From contig NZ_DASYDG010000014.1 of assembly GCF_036499745.1 (NCBI RefSeq), positions 1 to 64,000 of the forward strand: 64,000 nucleotides of DNA. Reading direction: 5' to 3'. Below the pieces are notes generated by a model. That model saw only the letters and a program-made list of their open reading frames with translations. It did no database searches and was not told the DNA's origin. Within the stretch, counting starts at the first letter, position 1. The number at the start of each line of letters is the position of its first letter. The DNA comes from Pinirhizobacter sp036499745. Its GTDB lineage: Bacteria; Pseudomonadota; Gammaproteobacteria; Xanthomonadales; Rhodanobacteraceae. Both the position numbers and the translations under genes were made by a program. Below, piece after piece: positions 9,298-17,057 of this stretch.

Positions 9298-9312
9298 GCT
9301 ATTCACCCGAAC

Positions 9313-10002
9313 TTAGAACTTCTCCACCCAAGGCCGGACCTCCAGCTCCCATGACCATGCGCTACGGTGCTGGCGCAGCAAGTCGATATACGACTGTGCA
9401 ATCGCATCCGGATCGAGCGTGCTGTCTGATGGGTCGGCGCGTTCGCCACGCACAACGCCATCAATAACGATATGCGCCACATGGATCCCCTTCGGCGCCA
9501 ACTCGCGCGCAGCACTCTGTGCCAGGCCTCGTAACGCGAACTTGCCCATGGCAAAAGGGGCAGAGAGGGCAAAGCCTTTGATGCCCGCGGTAGCGCCCGT
9601 CAGCAGAATCGCACCTTTGCCGGCCGGCAGCATGCGTTTGGCTGCCTGCTGTACCGCATAGAAGGCGCCGAGTGCCGATACGGCGACAGCCTGCTCAACC
9701 TCCGTGGGATCCAGCTCCACGATGGGACCGCGAACGCGGCCGCTGGCGTTGTAGATCACCAGTTCCGGAGCGCCGATCCTTGCATCCGTTTCGGCAAAGA
9801 GCCTCTCAACCTGGCTTGCGTCTGACGCATCAGCCGCCAGTGCGATCGCACCTGTCTCTTCAACCAGAGGCGTCAGTTTGTCTATGTGCCTGGCGGCGAT
9901 CGCCACCGGAATGCCGGCCGTTCTCAGGAGCCGGGTCAGGGAACCGCTGATGCCCGGCCCGGCACCGATGATGAGCGCGCTGCGATAGGGGATGTCGTTC
10001 AT
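9313..10002 (-). CDS. Short-chain dehydrogenase/reductase with Phe at the catalytic Tyr position
   Basis: A 229-residue Rossmann protein with an atypical nucleotide-binding motif (GAGPGISGSLTRLL) and NASG in place of NNAG. The YxxxK catalytic motif reads FAMGK, with the tyrosine replaced by phenylalanine and the lysine kept; the preceding serine region reads LTGATAG. Classical SDR chemistry needs the tyrosine, so this protein may bind NAD(P) without standard oxidoreductase activity, or belong to a subgroup with altered chemistry. Its ATG overlaps the stop of a lysR remnant (ATGA at 9999-10002), so it once followed that regulator in an operon. Substrate unknown. Confidence 0.85.
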   Translation of the reverse strand: MNDIPYRSALIIGAGPGISGSLTRLLRTAGIPVAIAARHIDKLTPLVEETGAIALAADASDASQVERLFAETDARIGAPELVIYNASGRVRGPIVELDPTEVEQAVAVSALGAFYAVQQAAKRMLPAGKGAILLTGATAGIKGFALSAPFAMGKFALRGLAQSAARELAPKGIHVAHIVIDGVVRGERADPSDSTLDPDAIAQSYIDLLRQHRSAWSWELEVRPWVEKF

Positions 10003-10241
10003 GGCTTCACCATGGGATGGGCGGTGGGATAACGAGTGTACGGCTCTTCCATTTGCACATCCGCCCGAAGCTGGGGATGCTGCCGCAGGAAATCCGGTAG
10101 GTGGGGAATAATTTCCCGCGTGGCCAGGTATTCACTGCCGGCCTCGATGAGGAGCACCATACGGGTAGTGCGTGTGAGGAGGGTGGTGCCTACTTCCTCC
10201 CCAAGCGACGTGATGGCCCGTTCAAATACCACAATGCTCAA
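9999..10241 (-). pseudogene. Decayed LysR-family regulator fragment
   Basis: About 80 codons read through recognisable LysR pieces. FERAITSLGEEVG then LLTRTTRMVLLIEAGSEYL is the end of the helix-turn-helix and linker start. IIPHLPDFLRQHPQLRADVQ is normally about 60 residues further on, at the start of the effector domain. The first 25-30 residues of the HTH, the linker helix and nearly all of the effector domain are missing. Its 5' side is overrun by the divergent hydrolase-OsmC gene. It overlaps the SDR start by 4 bp. It cannot bind DNA as a normal LysR. Confidence 0.75.
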
Positions 10242-10262
10242 CCTGCTGGCGAGGAGCCAACG

Positions 10263-11390
10263 ATGTCCCACCAGGACTTTTCCTTTACCAACCTCAAAGG
10301 CGAGCGCCTGGCGGGAAAGCTTGAACGCCCGGACGAACCCGTGCGTGGCTGGGCCGTTTTCGCGCACTGCTTCGCCTGCAGCAAGGACAGCCTGGCGGGG
10401 GTGTACATCACCCGGGCCCTGGCCCGTGCGGGAATCGGGACGTTGCGATTCGACTTTGCCGGTGTTGGCGCCAGCGAAGGCGCGCCCTTCGCCGGCGGTG
10501 TGGAAGGTGACGTGCAGGATGTCATCTGCGCCGCCGAGGCGATGACCAAAGCCGGCATGGCGCCCACCCTGCTGGTCGGCCATAGCCTCGGTGGTGCTGC
10601 CGTGATCGCGGCGACGGGCGCCATCGGTTCGGTACGCGCCGTGGCTTCCATCAACGCACCTTTCCACAAGGCCGTGAATGGACTGGCGTGCCCCTTGCTG
10701 GTGATGCACGCCCCGGACGACCCCCATGTGGCTATTTCACAGGGTGAGGAAATCTTTGCCGCTGCCCGGTATCCCAAGAGCTTCGTCGCGCTTGATGGCG
10801 CGGATCATTATCTTAAGGACCGCTCACAGACCACCTATATAGCGACGGTGCTCACCGCCTGGGCTTCGCGCTATCTCGAACCGGTGGCCGAAACACGTGC
10901 CCTGGGCCAGGATGGCGACGTGCTGGCTGAAGAGACAGGGGCAGGGCTCTTCCAGTTGGCCATGCGCGCAGGCGGCATCCGTTTTCTCGCCGATGAGCCG
11001 GTGAGTGTGGGAGGGCTCGGCTCAGGCCCCACGCCGTATGACCTGGTCTGCGCAGGCCTTGCCGCCTGCACCACGATGACCGTCCGCCTTTATGCGCGGA
11101 AAAAGGGTTTGCCCATCACCCACATCCGCACCGCGGTGGGGCACGTCAAGGACATTGTCCAGCCGAGGCCGGATCTTTTTTCCCGCACGGTTTGTTTCGA
11201 GGGGGATATCACCGACGAGCAGCGCGCACGGGTGATGGAAATAGCCGACCGCTGCCCGGTGGATATCACACTGTCATCCGGTGCACGGATCCAGACGCGC
11301 TTCGGTGCGCCACCGGCAGGAGCAGATCCGGTGGATGCCCACGCCGAAGAGATGGTTGAGACGGTGGAATTCCCCGGTGAGGATGGATGA
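10263..11390 (+). CDS. Alpha/beta-hydrolase fused to OsmC-family peroxiredoxin domain
   Basis: A 375-residue two-domain protein. Residues 1-245 form an alpha/beta hydrolase with nucleophile Ser108 in GHSLGG, an acid in HAPDDPH and the histidine in GADHYL. Residues 255-365 are an OsmC/Ohr-like domain with both cysteines (CAGLAACTT and DRCPVD) that reduce organic hydroperoxides in the family. This bifunctional architecture is known in bacteria; it may deacylate and detoxify lipid or ester peroxides. The start at 10263 has GAGGAG 6 bp upstream; longer frames run into the lysR remnant. The next gene is the stress protein Dps, consistent with an oxidative-stress role. Confidence 0.9.
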   Translation: MSHQDFSFTNLKGERLAGKLERPDEPVRGWAVFAHCFACSKDSLAGVYITRALARAGIGTLRFDFAGVGASEGAPFAGGVEGDVQDVICAAEAMTKAGMAPTLLVGHSLGGAAVIAATGAIGSVRAVASINAPFHKAVNGLACPLLVMHAPDDPHVAISQGEEIFAAARYPKSFVALDGADHYLKDRSQTTYIATVLTAWASRYLEPVAETRALGQDGDVLAEETGAGLFQLAMRAGGIRFLADEPVSVGGLGSGPTPYDLVCAGLAACTTMTVRLYARKKGLPITHIRTAVGHVKDIVQPRPDLFSRTVCFEGDITDEQRARVMEIADRCPVDITLSSGARIQTRFGAPPAGADPVDAHAEEMVETVEFPGEDG

Positions 11391-11503
11391 CCTCGCCCGG
11401 CGCGGTGTGGCGCATGCATCGCCACGCCATCACCCGATCGAGTGACCCCATGTGCCCCAGGCAGGCGTATGCTTGAAGGGGTCACCCGCCCGGAGCTTCC
11501 CGC

Positions 11504-12046
11504 ATGAAAGCCAAAAACAAAGTTCTGAAACCCAAAGACAAGGCGGAGGCCATCAAGCGCCGCAAGGCGCCCCTGAAAACCCCGACCGACCTCGGCCCCG
11601 AGGCAACCCGGGATATCTCCGGCGCCCTCAATGCATTGCTGGCCGATGTGTTCGCCCTGTACCTGAAAACCAAGAATTTCCACTGGCACATGTCAGGCCC
11701 GCATTTCCGGGAATGGCACGAATTGCTCGATGGCCATTCAGGTGAACTGCTGGCGATGACCGATGACATCGCAGAACGCGTGCGCAAGGTAGGCGGCACC
11801 ACCGTTCGCTCGATCGGCCAGATTTCCCGCCTGCAGCGCATCGAGGACAACGACGCCGACTTCGTCACGCCCGAGGGCATGCTTGCGGAGCTGCGTCAGG
11901 ACAATGTCCAGCTGATTGCCGAAATGCGCGCCACGCATGAAGTGAGCGCGGAGGAGAACGACGTGGCAACCACGAGCCTGTTGGAGAACTGGATCGACCA
12001 GGCCGAGAAGCGCTCGTGGTTTCTCTTTGAGACGCTCCGCACCTGA
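11504..12046 (+). CDS. dps: Dps family DNA-protection / iron-storage ferritin
   Basis: A 180-residue Dps. It forms a dodecamer that oxidises Fe(II) with hydrogen peroxide and shields DNA. Ferroxidase ligands line up with E. coli Dps as His60 (NFHWHMSG), His72 and Asp76 (WHELLDGH), and Asp87 and Glu91 (TDDIAER). An N-terminal tail rich in lysine (residues 2-25) is the type that contacts DNA. GGAG lies 8 bp before the ATG. It is a single gene between the hydrolase-OsmC fusion and a divergent-facing oxidoreductase. Regulation by OxyR or Fur is usual for the family, but I see no clear box here. Confidence 0.95.
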   Translation: MKAKNKVLKPKDKAEAIKRRKAPLKTPTDLGPEATRDISGALNALLADVFALYLKTKNFHWHMSGPHFREWHELLDGHSGELLAMTDDIAERVRKVGGTTVRSIGQISRLQRIEDNDADFVTPEGMLAELRQDNVQLIAEMRATHEVSAEENDVATTSLLENWIDQAEKRSWFLFETLRT

Positions 12047-12076
12047 GTGGGTTACTTGCCCAGATGGGCCTTGACG

Positions 12077-13804
12077 CTAAAGATCCAGTGACACTGCGCT
12101 CCCGGGCACGGAGCAGCAGATAAGCGCGTCGCCTTCCCCGGGTGGCTCGAGGGGGTTGGGTTCGTAGCTGAGATTGCCGTCGAGCAAGGCACACTCGCAG
12201 TTGTGGCATACCCCCGAGCGGCACGACCAGCGGACAGGTACATCGCACGCTTCGGCCAGTTCAAGCAGCGAGCCGAAGCGTGCGTCCCATGGCACGGTCA
12301 GTCCACTCCGGGAAAACGTAACCAGGGGGCCGGCTCCCACTTCTCCCTCCGGTGGATGCACCGGTCGGATGGGTAGCGATAGCCCCGGTGTCAAGGCAGG
12401 CCCGCTGCCAAAGGCCTCGACGTGGATGTGGGGGTCAGTGACACCCCAGGCTTTGAGATCAGCTTGAAGCTGGTCCATGAAAGCCTTCGGCCCGCAAAGA
12501 TAGAAGTGCGCGTCTTTCGGCGCGCCCATCGCCTGCACGGCGGCGATCGTCAACCGCCCTGGCTGGTCATACTGCAAACCTAGTGCATCTGTTTCCGTTG
12601 GCCGGCTGTAGAGCACCAGGCTCCGGCTTTGAGGAAGGTGTGCAAGGAGGGTGTGGGCTTCGTCCCTGAACGTATGGTCGACACCGTCGCGCGCCCCGTG
12701 CGCCCACCACACTGCACGCCGGGTCGATGTCGCCGCAATGCTTCGGAGCATGGCAAGCAGCGGTGTGATGCCGATGCCGGCACTGAGAAAAACGACCGGG
12801 AGAGCGTCGTCATCAAGGGTGAATTCCCAGCGCGGGGCGCTTAGCTCTACGAAGGAGCCGGCGTCGACATGGTCGTGCAGGTACTGGCTGCCTTCGCCGG
12901 CATCCCGTTTGACGCTGATGCGGTACGCCTTGTTATCGAGATAGGCAGAAATAGAGTAGTTCCGGAGCAGGGGCGGTAGCCCACCTTCGCGCTTCAAGCG
13001 CACCACCACGAACTGGCCAGGAAGCGGTGGAGGCAGGGACGAGCCATCGGCCGATTCGAAGACAAACGAACGCACCTGGCGGCTCTCAGGCAAGACGCTC
13101 CGCACGCGCATGCGGCGAAAGCCGGCCCAGGCCGGACGATGGGCAGCTGCTCCGGGTTTTCGGGAAGCGGCGAGCATGTCTTCGAACGACGACTGCCATC
13201 CCTGGCTGAGTGCCGGGATGCGCAATGCACGTTCAAGGGTGGGAACGTCGTGACCGGGCAAATATAAGAGCGCATCGATGTCGGCAACCGAAAACCGCTC
13301 CGGACCTTCGCCGATTTTTTCGATCAGATCACCTGCGCCAATGTCGCCTTCCTTAAGGACGCGGAAGTAAAACCCCGGACGATGGTGGGACACCAGGAGC
13401 GACGGCATCTGCGGATGGTTCATCCGCAGGCCAACCCGGTAGCACGTCACGCGCGGCTGGGTGACTTCGAACTCGGCATTGCCGATGCGATAGCGGTCGC
13501 CGATGAACACCTCGGCATCCGGAAGTCCGTCGATCGTCAGGTTTTCGCCAAATTGTCCAAGCTCCAGGGGTGGGCGCTTGAGGAAGGCCTCCCAGTACCG
13601 GTAGGACTGAATCTGGTAGACCATCACCGCCCGGTTTGGGCCGCCGTGACCGGCCTTGTCGGCCTGTCCGTCACCATCGATATTGAGGGTGTGCACCATG
13701 ACGCGGCCGGAAACCGGTTGCTTGAATACGGCGGTCCGGACCACCTTGCCCTGCCACGGGACATCCCGGGGCAATCCGACATTGACCGACACTACTGATG
13801 CCAT
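12077..13804 (-). CDS. MOSC domain - ferredoxin reductase - 2Fe-2S ferredoxin fusion
   Basis: A 575-residue three-part protein. Residues 1-215 are a YiiM-like MOSC domain (VTQPRVTCYR with the conserved Cys), which in relatives serves molybdenum-cofactor-dependent reduction of N-hydroxylated compounds. Residues 225-455 are an FAD/NAD(P)H reductase (RNYSISAY for FAD, AGIGITPLLAML for the nucleotide, YLCGPKAFM). The C-terminal ferredoxin has Cys528, 533 and 536 in CRSGVCHNC and a fourth at 563/564. Electrons would flow from NAD(P)H through FAD and 2Fe-2S to the MOSC site. ATG at 13804 gives a complete MOSC domain. Substrate unknown; detoxification is an inference. Confidence 0.9.
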   Translation of the reverse strand: MASVVSVNVGLPRDVPWQGKVVRTAVFKQPVSGRVMVHTLNIDGDGQADKAGHGGPNRAVMVYQIQSYRYWEAFLKRPPLELGQFGENLTIDGLPDAEVFIGDRYRIGNAEFEVTQPRVTCYRVGLRMNHPQMPSLLVSHHRPGFYFRVLKEGDIGAGDLIEKIGEGPERFSVADIDALLYLPGHDVPTLERALRIPALSQGWQSSFEDMLAASRKPGAAAHRPAWAGFRRMRVRSVLPESRQVRSFVFESADGSSLPPPLPGQFVVVRLKREGGLPPLLRNYSISAYLDNKAYRISVKRDAGEGSQYLHDHVDAGSFVELSAPRWEFTLDDDALPVVFLSAGIGITPLLAMLRSIAATSTRRAVWWAHGARDGVDHTFRDEAHTLLAHLPQSRSLVLYSRPTETDALGLQYDQPGRLTIAAVQAMGAPKDAHFYLCGPKAFMDQLQADLKAWGVTDPHIHVEAFGSGPALTPGLSLPIRPVHPPEGEVGAGPLVTFSRSGLTVPWDARFGSLLELAEACDVPVRWSCRSGVCHNCECALLDGNLSYEPNPLEPPGEGDALICCSVPGSAVSLDL

Positions 13805-13975
13805 GGCCTACTCCCGATGCCGTCACATATTAGCTCCGTGGCGTCCATGGGTGCGGTGGAGATAAGCGCGGCAAAGGACTGGCCGGACCCGTGCCTTCGG
13901 CTGCGCGACCGGCCTTTGCAATGCGTTCACGCTTCCCCAGCCTAACTAATGCCTTCATCCCCACCGGAGAGCTGT

Positions 13976-14404
13976 ATGCCCAACATCGGCAAGAATACGG
14001 GCGCATTCACCAGGATCGCCAAGTCGGTGTCTTCGGCGGCTGGCCATCCGGCGACTTTCATCGCCGCCGTTGCCGTGGTGGTGATCTGGGCGGCTTCAGG
14101 GCCCGCCTTCAAGTTCGGCGATACCTGGCAGCTGGTGATCAACACCGGCACCACGATTATCACGTTCCTGATGGTCTTCCTGATCCAGAACAGCCAGAAC
14201 CGGGATACCGAGTCGATGCAGATCAAGCTCGATGAGCTTATCTGCGTGGTGAAAGAAGCCAATGATGCGTTGCTGGACCTGGAAGAACTCGATCAAAAGG
14301 AACTCGAACGCATCCGCCAGCGTTTTATCGCCAAAGCGAAGCGTTCGACCCAGAACCGCGATCGCGATGCCGATGACGACAGTGCGGGTGGGGAAACGAC
14401 CTAA
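13976..14404 (+). CDS. Low-affinity iron permease family membrane protein
   Basis: A 142-residue protein of the small PF04120 family. Two membrane segments are visible (PATFIAAVAVVVIWAASG and VINTGTTIITFLMVFLIQ), followed by the conserved IQNSQNRDTE and KLDEL segments and a charged tail. Despite the family name, direct iron transport by bacterial members is not well shown. The start at 13976 has GGAGA 5 bp upstream. Its stop overlaps the last bases of the convergent LytTR regulator by 4 bp. Dps lies 2 kb away, which is only a weak hint at an iron link. Confidence 0.85.
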   Translation: MPNIGKNTGAFTRIAKSVSSAAGHPATFIAAVAVVVIWAASGPAFKFGDTWQLVINTGTTIITFLMVFLIQNSQNRDTESMQIKLDELICVVKEANDALLDLEELDQKELERIRQRFIAKAKRSTQNRDRDADDDSAGGETT

Positions 14405-15165
14405 CGCTCGCCACGCGCCGATACCAGCCGAAGAAACGCTTCGTGCTGGTAGCGGCTCATGCGGAGTTTCTGGCCGGTATCCATGGTGACCACGTGATGG
14501 CCGTTGAACCAGGGCTGGATGGTCTGCACGCGGCGAACGTTGATGATGGCCGAGCGATGGATGCGGGCAAAATGGCGCGGGTCCAGTCGCTCGGCCAGGC
14601 CCGTCAAGGTCTCGCGCATATCGTAGGCGCGATCGACCAGGTGAACCTGCACGGTATTGCGGGTGGCCTTGATCCAGACGATATCGGCCACGTCGACGAA
14701 GATGATGTGGTCGTCGTTCCGCACCGGCACACGTTCAAGATAATCAGTACGGCGCCTCAGGGCGTCGAGCACCTTCTGGATGCCTGAGTTGTCGCCATGC
14801 ACGGCAACCCGGGCCTTGACCCGCCGCAAGGCCTCGGCAAAGCGGTCGCGGCTGAATGGCTTGACCAGGTAATCCACCGCATTGGCCTCGAAGGCGCGTA
14901 CGGCGTATTGCTCGAAGGCGGTCACGAACACGGTGGTCGGCATGCGTGATGCGCCGATCGTTGCCACCACGTCGATACCGTTGATGGCCGGCATCTGGAT
15001 ATCCAGGAAGACCAGATCTGGCGACTGATCACGAATGGCCCGCACGGCCGATGCGCCATCGCCGCATTCGCCCAGCACCGCCATGTCGGGATCGTCGCGC
15101 AGTAGCCGGACGATGGCGCGGCGCGCTACCGGCTCGTCATCCACGATCAGGGCGCTGATGGTCAT
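14401..15165 (-). CDS. LytTR-family response regulator
   Basis: A 254-residue regulator with a receiver domain (acidic pair in IVDDEP, phospho-acceptor Asp in LVFLDIQMP, Lys in LVKPF). A LytTR DNA-binding domain occupies about residues 145-250, with FARIHRSAIINVRRV as its signature. The upstream kinase gene overlaps its start by 4 bp (ATGA), so the two are translationally coupled and form a LytS/LytTR two-component system. Targets and signal cannot be read from the sequence. Confidence 0.93.
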   Translation of the reverse strand: MTISALIVDDEPVARRAIVRLLRDDPDMAVLGECGDGASAVRAIRDQSPDLVFLDIQMPAINGIDVVATIGASRMPTTVFVTAFEQYAVRAFEANAVDYLVKPFSRDRFAEALRRVKARVAVHGDNSGIQKVLDALRRRTDYLERVPVRNDDHIIFVDVADIVWIKATRNTVQVHLVDRAYDMRETLTGLAERLDPRHFARIHRSAIINVRRVQTIQPWFNGHHVVTMDTGQKLRMSRYQHEAFLRLVSARGER

Positions 15166-16280
15166 GCCGACATCACCTCCGGCGCGTCGTCCAGTTCCTC
15201 CAGCTCGCGATAGGGCAGATCGATGCGGCAGACCACGCCTTCGGGCCAGATCATGTCCAGCCGAACCGCTGCGGCATCGCCATACAATTCCCGTAGCCGA
15301 AGCTCGGTGTTCTTCAGGCCGATGCCATGTCCGGGGGCTGCGTCGCTGGATGCCTGGCCAGGCTCGAGGGTGCTGTTCCGGTTGCGCACTTCGATGCGTA
15401 ACGTGCTTCCTTCCCGCCTGGCTTCAATTTCCACGCAGTCGGCGCCCAACCGCTGGCTGATGCCATGGCGGATCGCGTTCTCGACGATGGGTTGCAGGAT
15501 CAGGCTGGGCACGGCGCAATCGAGGGTGTCCGGCTGGACATAGACGCGCGTGGACAAGCGGTCTTTGAAGCGCATCTGCTGGATACCCATGTAAAGATCA
15601 AGCAGCACCAGTTCACGCCGAAGGCTGATCTCCTGGCCTTCCTGGTCATCAAGGAAGGCGCGCAGGAGGTCACTCAGGCGGAGCAACATGTCCTCGGCGG
15701 TGATTGCATCCTCTTTAAGCAGGGTGGCGATGGCGTGCAGAGTATTGAACAGGAAATGAGGTTGCATTTGCGACCTCAGCGCCTGCAGCCGCGATTGCGC
15801 CAGTTCCGCCACCAGGCGGCTTGCTTCGACCTCGCGCCGCGTTTTCTCCGCATGAAGCTGGGCTGCCTGTTGAATCGCGAACAGGGCCCAATACGTCAGC
15901 ACGTCCCGTAAAATGTGCCGACTGAACTGGTTGACCTGTTCGCCGAACGAACTGGGCTCGAACGGCGTGGAGACCAGGGCGCCGATCACCAGGGCCAGTG
16001 CGGTGATGGCGAAGCTCGCGACCAGTTGTATGACGAGTTTCCGGTAGTCCACTGGAACTTCCAGGGGAAACCTCACGGCAAGATCGAATACCAATGGTGC
16101 CAGGGCGGCCCAGGTGTACCACTGGATCATCGACCATCGCAGATAGGTGATGGCGGACCAGCTGTGACCGTCCAATTGATCCTGCAGGTACTTCTGCACC
16201 GCGAACAGCAGGACAACGGCCGTCCAGATGGCAAGGTAACGTGCCAGTCCGATTTCGATCGATCCCAGGCGAACTTTCAT
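15162..16280 (-). CDS. LytS-like sensor histidine kinase (His_kinase family)
   Basis: A 372-residue kinase. The first 160 residues contain four predicted membrane segments (for example YLAIWTAVVLLFAVQ and LVIQLVASFAITALALVIG). The phospho-accepting His lies in SQMQPHFLFNTLHA, the PF06580 signature. The ATPase domain carries LQPIVENAIRHG (N box) and GHGIGLKNTELRL (G box). There is no separate periplasmic sensor domain, so the signal is probably sensed in or at the membrane. It is co-translated with the LytTR regulator. Confidence 0.92.
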   Translation of the reverse strand: MKVRLGSIEIGLARYLAIWTAVVLLFAVQKYLQDQLDGHSWSAITYLRWSMIQWYTWAALAPLVFDLAVRFPLEVPVDYRKLVIQLVASFAITALALVIGALVSTPFEPSSFGEQVNQFSRHILRDVLTYWALFAIQQAAQLHAEKTRREVEASRLVAELAQSRLQALRSQMQPHFLFNTLHAIATLLKEDAITAEDMLLRLSDLLRAFLDDQEGQEISLRRELVLLDLYMGIQQMRFKDRLSTRVYVQPDTLDCAVPSLILQPIVENAIRHGISQRLGADCVEIEARREGSTLRIEVRNRNSTLEPGQASSDAAPGHGIGLKNTELRLRELYGDAAAVRLDMIWPEGVVCRIDLPYRELEELDDAPEVMSA

Positions 16281-16453
16281 GGCGGGCGCCCATGTGGGGT
16301 TTGGCTCATCTTAGGCGCAGTTATTGTGGCAGCCAAAATAGGGCCGGAATTCTACGATTGGCCCTCGTGCCACGACGATTCGTCCCGAATGTGTGGCGCC
16401 AGGCTCGGCCATTCCTGCCTGATGCCCGCGACGCCCCCGTCCGGAGTATCGCC

Positions 16454-16873
16454 ATGCACGCTTACCGTATCGTCGCTGTCGCTTCCGTTGCCGTGGCCGC
16501 CCTGGCGGTTTTGGGCGACATGTCCGTCCATGCGGCGGAGCCGCCGTCTCTGTCGCGGGCCCGGATTTTCACGCTGGTCAATGCCACCTCGGACAGCATG
16601 CTTTCCGTTGCCCTGGCACCTGCAAGCAGCGGGCAATTTGCCGACGCCTCCCTGGGCGGCCCACTGCAAGGCGGATTGACCTCCACCGCCATTCACATCG
16701 CCGCCGGTCCCTGCTTGAGGGACGTCGCTATCGACTTTCAGGGCGGCCGCCACGCTACCTTGTCCCATGTCGACGTTTGCCAGGGGACCGGGCTGCGCGT
16801 GACGTCGTCTGTAAACGCTGACTCCACGATCAACTATTCAGCGAAACCTGACGAAAGGCAGGTTAGCCGTTAG
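16454..16873 (+). CDS. Hypothetical exported protein
   Basis: A 139-residue protein with a clear signal peptide (HAYRIVAVASVAVAALAVLG, cut near VHAAEP). The mature part is a small beta-rich domain with two cysteines (GPCLRDV and VDVCQGT) that could form a disulfide. I do not recognise the family. The start at 16454 gives the signal peptide; the frame is open further upstream without one. The 3' end overlaps by 11 bp with the convergent HTH gene. Role unknown. Confidence 0.65.
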   Translation: MHAYRIVAVASVAVAALAVLGDMSVHAAEPPSLSRARIFTLVNATSDSMLSVALAPASSGQFADASLGGPLQGGLTSTAIHIAAGPCLRDVAIDFQGGRHATLSHVDVCQGTGLRVTSSVNADSTINYSAKPDERQVSR

Positions 16874-17057
16874 TCGGTTCCGGTAGATGGATGGTTGAAC
16901 GTGGAACGTTCGTTATGTCGTGCTTGCGCAGCCACAGGTACAGGCTGCCGGCTTTGATATCAAGGTCCCTGCAAACCAGGGCGACACGTTCGCGACCGTG
17001 GACCACTCGTGCGACAGCCAACTCCTTGAGCGTCTCCGGATAGTTTTTCTTGGTCAT
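16863..17057 (-). CDS. Small HTH protein (transposase OrfA-like) coupled to the efflux operon
   Basis: A 64-residue protein; YPETLKELAVARVV, VALVCRDLDIKAGSLYLWL form an IS3/OrfA-type helix-turn-helix. No transposase catalytic ORF, inverted repeats or target duplication is visible nearby, so it is not an insertion sequence as it stands. Its ATG overlaps the TolC-like gene's stop (ATGA at 17054-17057) and GGGAGG lies 9 bp upstream, so it is placed to be the last cistron of the efflux operon. It could be a small DNA-binding regulator derived from a transposase, or a remnant. Function unproven. Confidence 0.6.
   Translation of the reverse strand: MTKKNYPETLKELAVARVVHGRERVALVCRDLDIKAGSLYLWLRKHDITNVPRSTIHLPEPTNG

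Noticed and set aside
16863..17057. Insertion sequence at the OrfA-like HTH
   Set aside because: No transposase catalytic frame, terminal repeats or target duplication is visible.
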